In this document: positions 7,619-12,210 of the stretch, piece after piece
Layout: each line of letters begins with the position of its first letter
How positions within the stretch are numbered: position 1 is the stretch's first letter
Assembly: GCA_033812735.1 (NCBI GenBank)
Contig: JAPXTA010000147.1
Span: forward strand, 1 to 12,210
Direction: 5' to 3'
DNA: 12,210 nt
DNA from: JABFRJ01 sp033812735
GTDB taxonomy: Bacteria > Pseudomonadota > Alphaproteobacteria > Rhizobiales > Hyphomicrobiaceae
Translations under genes and position numbers: made by a program
Notes under the pieces: model-generated
Told to the model about the DNA's origin: nothing
Database searches by the model: none
The model's input: the letters and a program-made list of their open reading frames with translations, nothing else

Positions 7619-8632
7619 TTGAAAACCAAGCTCAAAGCGCTGGCCGCCACCGCGGCCAGCGTACCCATCACGATATTCGGTCTCCTTTTGGTGACGTTCT
7701 TCATCGGCCGCGTCGTGCCGATCGATCCTGTTCTCGCGATCCTTGGCGATCGTGCACCGCAGGATGTCGTCGAGAAAACGAGAATTGCGCTCGGCCTCGA
7801 TCAGCCGCTCCATATCCAATTCTACCGCTACGTCACGCAGTTGCTCAAAGGCGACTTCGGCACCAGCGTGATGACGTCCAATCCGGTGTTGAAGGACATC
7901 GCGACATTCTTTCCAGCGACGTTCGAGCTGGCCACCGCGGCCATCCTCATCGCGGCATTGATCGGCATTCCCTTGGGTGTTTCGGCGGCGCTTCGGCAAG
8001 GCACGTGGTGGGATCACGGCGTGCGCGTTTTCTGTCTTGCAGGCCACGCGCTACCAATCTTCGTGCTCGGTCTGCTGTCGCTGCTCGTGTTCTACGCTAA
8101 GCTCGGCTGGGCACCTGGACCTGGCCGTCAGAGTATCGCCTACCAAGATCTCGTCGATGTGCGTACCGGCATGCTGATCATCGACGCGGCGCTTGCCCGC
8201 GATTGGCCGGCATGGCGCGACGCCCTCGCCCATCTCGCCCAGCCAGCCGGGGTACTCGCGTTCTTCTCCATGGCCTACGTTGCGCGCATGACGCGCGCCT
8301 TCATGCTGACGGAGCTGAGTTCCGAGTACGTGACGACGGCGCGCGCCGCAGGTCTATCGGAGCGTCAGGTCGTTTGGGGGCATGCCTTCGCCAACGTGCG
8401 CGTGCCGTTGCTGACGGTACTGATGCTGACCTACGCTGGCCTTCTCGAGGGTGCGGTCCTGACCGAAACGATCTTCTCTTGGCCGGGGCTCGGTCAGTAT
8501 CTCACTGTCTCTCTTCTCAACTCCGACATGAACGCGGTGCTTGGCGCGACCCTCGTGATCGGCCTCATTTACGTGTGTCTCAATCTCATGTCCGATGCGC
8601 TCTACCGCATCCTTGATCCGAGGGTGCAATGA
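7619..8632 (+). CDS. ABC transporter permease, DppB/NikB-like
   Basis: Inner-membrane subunit of the importer, 337 aa, with about six hydrophobic segments: residues ~14-33, ~103-124, ~140-160, ~210-228, ~264-284 and ~305-324. The order of a first helix, a periplasmic region with LGLDQPLHIQFYRYV and LLKGDFGTS, then the BPD_transp_1 core is typical of DppB. The EAA loop that docks on the ATPase is at ~236-263 (EYVTTARAAGLSERQVVWGH), and the ending YRILDPR is characteristic. The start is TTG at 7619, supported by GAGGAG at 7604-7609; no ATG exists in this frame before the first helix. An insertion between the third and fourth helices (residues ~163-208) carries GWAPGPGR and is common in this family. 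It overlaps the next permease gene by 4 nt (ATGA). Confidence 0.93.
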   Translation: MKTKLKALAATAASVPITIFGLLLVTFFIGRVVPIDPVLAILGDRAPQDVVEKTRIALGLDQPLHIQFYRYVTQLLKGDFGTSVMTSNPVLKDIATFFPATFELATAAILIAALIGIPLGVSAALRQGTWWDHGVRVFCLAGHALPIFVLGLLSLLVFYAKLGWAPGPGRQSIAYQDLVDVRTGMLIIDAALARDWPAWRDALAHLAQPAGVLAFFSMAYVARMTRAFMLTELSSEYVTTARAAGLSERQVVWGHAFANVRVPLLTVLMLTYAGLLEGAVLTETIFSWPGLGQYLTVSLLNSDMNAVLGATLVIGLIYVCLNLMSDALYRILDPRVQ

Positions 8633-9531
8633 CCAAGGCTTTTACGCGGGACTGGCTGCTATCGAGTGCGCCCGAGTCGCGCCGGCAAGCGGCGTGGGGG
8701 CGGCGCTATCAGGCGTGGCAGGTTTTCAAGTCGAACCCGCTCGCCATGGCCGGTCTCATCGTCATCATCCTCGCCATGCTGATGTCGCTCGCCGCGCCGG
8801 TGATCGCAACGCATGACCCGAATGTGCAGTCGCTCGGCGAACGGCTGCGTTCGCCGTCGGCTGCTCACTGGCTCGGCACCGACGAACTCGGCCGCGACGT
8901 GTGGAGCCGTATCGTCTACGGCGGCCGCATCACGCTCGGCATGGTCTTTGCCGTGGTCATCATCGTCGCCCCGTTCGGGTTGCTGGTCGGCTGCATCGCG
9001 GGCTACGCGGGCGGATGGTTCGACCGGATTCTCATGCGGATTACCGATATCTTCCTCGCTTTCCCGCGCCTCATTCTCGCGCTCGCGTTCGTGGCGGCGT
9101 TGAAGCCCGGCGTCGAGAGCGCCGTCATCGCCATCGCGCTGACGGCATGGCCACCTTACGCGCGGCTGGCGCGGGCCGAGACACTCACGGTTCGCAACGC
9201 GGACTACATCACGGCCGTGCGAATGACGGGCGCATCGCCTTGGCGGATCGTGCTGCGGCACGTCACGCCGATGTGTCTGCCATCGTTGATCGTGCGCGTC
9301 ACGCTCGATATGTCGTCAATCATTCTGACCGCCGCCGGCCTCGGATTTCTCGGTCTTGGCGCGCAGCCGCCACTGCCGGAATGGGGTACGATGATCTCCA
9401 CCGGCCGCCGCTTTATTCTTGAGCAATGGTGGGTGCCGGCTATTCCCGGCCTCGCCATCTTCACCGTCAGTCTCGCCTTCAACCTGCTTGGCGATGGATT
9501 GCGCGACGTCTTGGATCCGAAGCAACGATGA
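8629..9531 (+). CDS. ABC transporter permease, DppC/NikC-like
   Basis: Second inner-membrane subunit, 300 aa, pairing with the DppB-like protein to form the translocation path. A long N-terminal cytoplasmic tail precedes helix 1 (~38-60). The family hallmark HWLGTDELGRDVWSRIVYGG (residues ~80-99) opens the periplasmic segment. Further helices lie at ~103-126, ~142-158, ~163-178, ~218-245 and ~270-290. The EAA loop DYITAVRMTGASPWRIVLRH (192-211) contacts the ATPases, and GLGFLGLGAQPPLPEWG (~237-253) and GLRDVLDPK at the end are standard. Start and stop codons overlap with both neighbours (ATGA at 8629-8632 and 9528-9531), indicating translational coupling. Confidence 0.95.
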   Translation: MTKAFTRDWLLSSAPESRRQAAWGRRYQAWQVFKSNPLAMAGLIVIILAMLMSLAAPVIATHDPNVQSLGERLRSPSAAHWLGTDELGRDVWSRIVYGGRITLGMVFAVVIIVAPFGLLVGCIAGYAGGWFDRILMRITDIFLAFPRLILALAFVAALKPGVESAVIAIALTAWPPYARLARAETLTVRNADYITAVRMTGASPWRIVLRHVTPMCLPSLIVRVTLDMSSIILTAAGLGFLGLGAQPPLPEWGTMISTGRRFILEQWWVPAIPGLAIFTVSLAFNLLGDGLRDVLDPKQR

Positions 9532-10385
9532 GCCAACCAGAAAAAGCGTTCGTCGAGGTCGAAAACTTGCGGGTGTCGTTCCCGGGACCGACCGGCCCGA
9601 CCGAAGCCGTGCGCGGTGTGTCGTTCAAGATGGGCCGCGAACGGCTCGGCATCGTTGGTGAATCTGGCTCCGGCAAGTCGGTCACGGGCCGGTCGCTGAT
9701 GCGGCTACTTACGCCGCGTGCGCAGGTCACCGCTGATAAGCTGATGGTCGCGGGCCATGATATCTCGCGGGCCAGCGAGGCCGAGGTGCGCGCCTTGCGA
9801 GGGCGGAAAATCGGCCTCATCCTGCAAGACCCAAAGTTTTCGCTCAACCCCGTCAAGACCGTCGGCCAGCTCATCGGCGAAACGTGGCGCGTACACCATG
9901 GCGGCAATGCGAAGGATGCGCGGGCGGCCGTGATGGAATTGCTGGCGCAGGTCCAGATCCGCGATCCCAACCGCGTGGTGGACGCTTATCCACACGAGCT
10001 TTCCGGCGGCATGGGCCAGCGCATCATGATCGCCTTGATGCTTGCGCCGGGGCCTGAGTTGCTGATCGCCGACGAGCCGACGAGCGCCCTCGATGCGAGC
10101 GTGCAGACCGAGGTGCTGCGGCTGCTCGACAATCTCGTGACGAGCCGCGGGATGGGGCTGATTTTGATCAGTCACGATCTGCCGCTCGTCAGCCGGTTCT
10201 GCGACCGGGTGCTCGTGATGTATGCTGGCCGCGTCGTCGAACAGCTTGCGGCGCGGGATCTTGCGAATGCCAAGCATCCCTACACGCGAGGCCTGCTCAA
10301 CTGCCTGCCGCGCCTGACGCGCAAAACAGATCGGCTCCCTGTGCTCACGAGAGACCCCGCGTGGATCGATGGGGGTGCGGCATGA
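9528..10385 (+). CDS. ABC transporter ATP-binding protein, DppD/NikD-like
   Basis: Cytoplasmic ATPase subunit driving import, 285 aa. Nucleotide-binding elements in order: Walker A GESGSGKS (residues 44-51), Q-loop Gln100 (LILQDPKFSLNP), signature LSGGMGQR (158-165), Walker B LLIADEP with catalytic Glu183, D-loop SALDASV, and switch His216 (ISHD). The C-terminal HPYTRGLL motif is typical of the oligopeptide/nickel branch, but the protein stops soon after. The long C-terminal extension with clustered cysteines found in OppD/DppD (~330 aa) is absent, so its size is closer to NikD. The open frame extends upstream, but ATG 9528 overlaps the stop of the permease gene and gives a normal N-terminus. 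It would form a heterodimer with the ATPase encoded next. Confidence 0.94.
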   Translation: MSQPEKAFVEVENLRVSFPGPTGPTEAVRGVSFKMGRERLGIVGESGSGKSVTGRSLMRLLTPRAQVTADKLMVAGHDISRASEAEVRALRGRKIGLILQDPKFSLNPVKTVGQLIGETWRVHHGGNAKDARAAVMELLAQVQIRDPNRVVDAYPHELSGGMGQRIMIALMLAPGPELLIADEPTSALDASVQTEVLRLLDNLVTSRGMGLILISHDLPLVSRFCDRVLVMYAGRVVEQLAARDLANAKHPYTRGLLNCLPRLTRKTDRLPVLTRDPAWIDGGAA

Positions 10386-11125
10386 TGATCTCACTCAAGG
10401 AGCTCGAAGTCGATTTCGGCCCGGTCAAGGCCGTGCGCGGTGTCTCATTCGATGTTCCGGAAGGCGCAAGCTTCGGGCTCGTCGGCGAGAGCGGAAGCGG
10501 AAAGACGACCGTGCTCCGCGTCCTCGGCGGTGCGATCAAGCCAACGCGCGGCACGATCGACATCGCCGGGCGGCCGCTCACGCCGGACAAAGCCTTCTAC
10601 CGTTCGCTGCAGATGGTCTTTCAAGACCCTTACGGAAGCCTGCATCCGCGCCAGACAATCGATCGCATCCTATCCGAGCCACTGCTGGTGCACGGCATAG
10701 ATGATCACGAGAAGCGCATTGCGCGCGCGCTCGACGAAGTCGCTCTGCCATCGATGATGCGCTTCCGGTATCCGCACCAACTCTCTGGCGGACAGAGGCA
10801 ACGCGTCGCCATCGCGCGCGCCTTGATGGTCGAGCCGCGCATCATGCTGCTCGATGAGCCGACCAGCGCGCTCGACGTCAGCGTGCAGGCCGAAATTCTC
10901 AATTTGCTTCAGGATCTGAGGAAGAGGCGGAACCTTACCTACGTGCTGGTCAGTCATAATTTGCCAGTGGTTGCTCACCTCTGCGACAGATTGGCGGTGA
11001 TGCAGCAGGGGCAGATCGTCGAGATCCTCGACAACGATGCGCTGCGCGCGCGCCGCGCCACGCATCCGCATACGCGCCAGCTGATCGAGTTGTCGCTCGA
11101 TCTTGAAGAAGCAACGACGGTCTAG
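10382..11125 (+). CDS. ABC transporter ATP-binding protein, DppF/NikE-like
   Basis: Second ATPase subunit, 247 aa. Motifs: Walker A GESGSGKT (residues 35-42), Q-loop Gln81 (MVFQDPYGSLHPR, a DppF/OppF/NikE hallmark), signature LSGGQRQR (134-141), Walker B IMLLDEP with Glu159, D-loop SALDVSVQAEILNLL, switch His192 (VSHNLP). It ends soon after HPHTRQLI, so it lacks the longer C-terminal region of DppF (~330 aa) and is close to NikE in size. The start at 10382 overlaps the previous stop (ATGA); a second ATG directly follows, so initiation could be at either codon. All catalytic residues are intact, so the ATPase pair should be functional. Confidence 0.94.
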   Translation: MMISLKELEVDFGPVKAVRGVSFDVPEGASFGLVGESGSGKTTVLRVLGGAIKPTRGTIDIAGRPLTPDKAFYRSLQMVFQDPYGSLHPRQTIDRILSEPLLVHGIDDHEKRIARALDEVALPSMMRFRYPHQLSGGQRQRVAIARALMVEPRIMLLDEPTSALDVSVQAEILNLLQDLRKRRNLTYVLVSHNLPVVAHLCDRLAVMQQGQIVEILDNDALRARRATHPHTRQLIELSLDLEEATTV

Positions 11126-11180
11126 ACGTGTGGCGGCCGGCATCGGCCATGGCCCCGGCAAGTCGACAGGAGTAGCCGAC
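11126..11180 (+). other. Intergenic GC-rich stem-loop region before molybdoenzyme gene
   Basis: This 55-nt gap contains GGCCG (11135-11139) and CGGCC (11144-11148) as a 5-bp stem with loop GCAT. An alternative, larger fold pairs GCCGG (11136-11140) with CCGGC (11155-11159) around the palindrome GGCCATGGCC (11145-11154). No T-run follows, so it is not a canonical terminator, but it could pause transcription or protect mRNA ends between importer and oxidoreductase. AGGAG at 11168-11172 is the ribosome binding site for the next gene. Confidence 0.35.
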
Positions 11181-12210
11181 ATGACCACTCTTACGGCAAT
11201 GCACTGGGGCGTCTATGAGGTCGAAACGCTCAACGGCAAGCGACCGGTTCTGAAGCCCTTCCGGCACGATCCAGATCCTAATCCGATCGGGCTGCATGTT
11301 CTCTCTGATGACGTCGAGCGGCTTCGCATCAAGCGGCCGGCTGTCCGCAAATCCTGGCTGGAAGCGGGAGCCAAGAGTGATGGCACGTTGCGGGGGCGCG
11401 AGCCGTTCGTGGAAGTGCCGTGGGAGCAGGCGATAGACCTCGTGGCGCGTGAGATCGACCGGGTCCGCCGCGACTTCGGCAACGAGTCGATTTTCGGCGG
11501 TTCCTACGGCTGGTCGAGCGCCGGCCGCTTTCATCATGCGCAGAGCCAAGTGCACCGGTTCCTGAATGCGCTTGGCGGCTATGTTCGCCACGTCGACACC
11601 TACAGCCTCGGCGCCGGTCGCGCGATCATGCCTCATGTCGTCGCGACGATGGAACAGTTGATGATCGAGCACACGTCGTGGAGCGTGCTTGCCGAGCACT
11701 GCGAGATGTTCGTCGCATTCGGCGGGGTGCCGATCAAGAATGCGCAGGTTGGCGCTGGTGGGCCGAGCGAACACCGCGTTCGCGGTGGTATCAACGAACT
11801 CGCCAAACGCGGTGCGCGCCTGGTCAACATCAGCCCCATCCGCGACAATCTAGAAGCGGCCGACGGGAAGATCGAGTGGATCCAGATCCGGCCTGGGACC
11901 GATGTCGCGGTCATGCTTGCCATGTCACACGTGCTGATCAGCGAGAACCGGCACGACAAGACCTTTCTCGCCAAGTACTGCACAGATTTCTCGCCGATCG
12001 AAGACTATGTGATGGGCCGGTCGGACGGCATCGCAAAGACGCCCGCTTGGGCCGCCGCGATCAGCGGGGTTCCGGCCGACACGATCACGTCTCTTGCGCG
12101 CGACATGGCGTCGAAGCGCACGATGCTCAACATCGCCTGGGCCCTTCAGCGCGCCGACCATGGCGAGCACCCGTTCTGGATGCTGGTAACGCTCGCAGCA
12201 TTGCTTGGAC
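11181..12210 (+). CDS. Molybdopterin oxidoreductase, BisC/DMSO reductase type (3' partial)
   Basis: The first 343 residues are visible; relatives run to roughly 740-830, so more than half lies beyond the window. The family reduces S-oxides or N-oxides (biotin sulfoxide, methionine sulfoxide, DMSO, TMAO) using a bis-molybdopterin guanine dinucleotide cofactor. The start AHWGVYEVE-like segment (MHWGVYEVET, residues ~7-16) matches the BisC/TorA opening. Other motifs are RIKRPAVRKSWLE (49-61), VPWEQAIDLV, GGSYGWSSAGRFHHAQ (106-121) with Trp111 matching the DMSO reductase active-site tryptophan, DTYSLGAG (139-146), where Ser142 aligns with the molybdenum-ligating serine, and RPGTDVAVMLAMSH (237-250). 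No cysteine motif for an N-terminal [4Fe-4S] cluster and no Tat signal is present. It should therefore be cytoplasmic and closer to BisC than to periplasmic DMSO or TMAO reductases. AGGAG at 11168-11172 supports the start. It is 55 nt from the importer and probably in the same operon. Confidence 0.9.
   Translation, partial: MTTLTAMHWGVYEVETLNGKRPVLKPFRHDPDPNPIGLHVLSDDVERLRIKRPAVRKSWLEAGAKSDGTLRGREPFVEVPWEQAIDLVAREIDRVRRDFGNESIFGGSYGWSSAGRFHHAQSQVHRFLNALGGYVRHVDTYSLGAGRAIMPHVVATMEQLMIEHTSWSVLAEHCEMFVAFGGVPIKNAQVGAGGPSEHRVRGGINELAKRGARLVNISPIRDNLEAADGKIEWIQIRPGTDVAVMLAMSHVLISENRHDKTFLAKYCTDFSPIEDYVMGRSDGIAKTPAWAAAISGVPADTITSLARDMASKRTMLNIAWALQRADHGEHPFWMLVTLAALLG

Noticed and set aside
9426..9527. 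Upstream extension of the first ATPase open frame
   Set aside because: Lies within the DppC-like gene; the ATG at 9528 forms the same ATGA overlap seen at the other junctions.
1..12210. CRISPR array, tRNA/rRNA genes, insertion sequence or phage genes
   Set aside because: No regularly spaced direct repeats, cloverleaf-like sequence, transposase motif or terminal inverted repeats were recognised on reading the window.

Overview
The window reads as a GC-rich alphaproteobacterial chromosome segment, most likely Rhizobiales-like. That placement is inferred from the strong G/C third-position bias, GTG and TTG starts, AGGAG-type ribosome binding sites and the general look of the proteins; no 16S gene or other taxonomic marker is present. 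All eleven genes lie on the + strand with very short gaps (largest non-coding stretch 88 nt), so the region is compact and probably one or two co-directional transcription units. It looks like an accessory uptake and catabolism locus. I saw no tRNA, rRNA, CRISPR array, transposase or phage gene, and no clear rho-independent terminator.

Layout. (1) 2-1387: C-terminal ~85% of an ABC transporter periplasmic solute-binding protein (SBP_bac_5 / peptide-nickel type), cut by the window start. (2) 1416-2219: IclR-family regulator, GTG start. (3) 2220-2307: 88-nt gap with a perfect 7-bp inverted repeat that is a candidate operator or mRNA hairpin. (4) 2308-3048: enoyl-CoA hydratase/isomerase (crotonase) family protein lacking one of the two hydratase glutamates. 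(5) 3099-4487: class III PLP-dependent (omega-type) aminotransferase. (6) 4514-5953: amidase-signature hydrolase with a complete Lys-Ser-Ser triad. (7) 5990-11125: a full five-gene peptide/nickel-type ABC importer: Tat-signal binding protein, two permeases and two ATPases, the last four genes joined by ATGA overlaps. (8) 11181-12210: N-terminal part of a cytoplasmic BisC/DMSO-reductase-type molybdenum oxidoreductase, cut by the window end.

How the genes may work together (inference). The importer would bring in a small amide- or amine-bearing compound. The amidase would hydrolyse the amide, the aminotransferase would remove a primary amine to give an aldehyde or keto acid, and the crotonase-fold enzyme would act on a CoA-thioester intermediate. 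The molybdoenzyme, if it resembles BisC, would reduce an S-oxide or N-oxide form of the substrate or product. The IclR protein is the obvious local regulator. The families are individually well known, but the substrate cannot be read from the sequence. The combination, and the fate of an S-/N-oxide in it, is the most interesting open question here.
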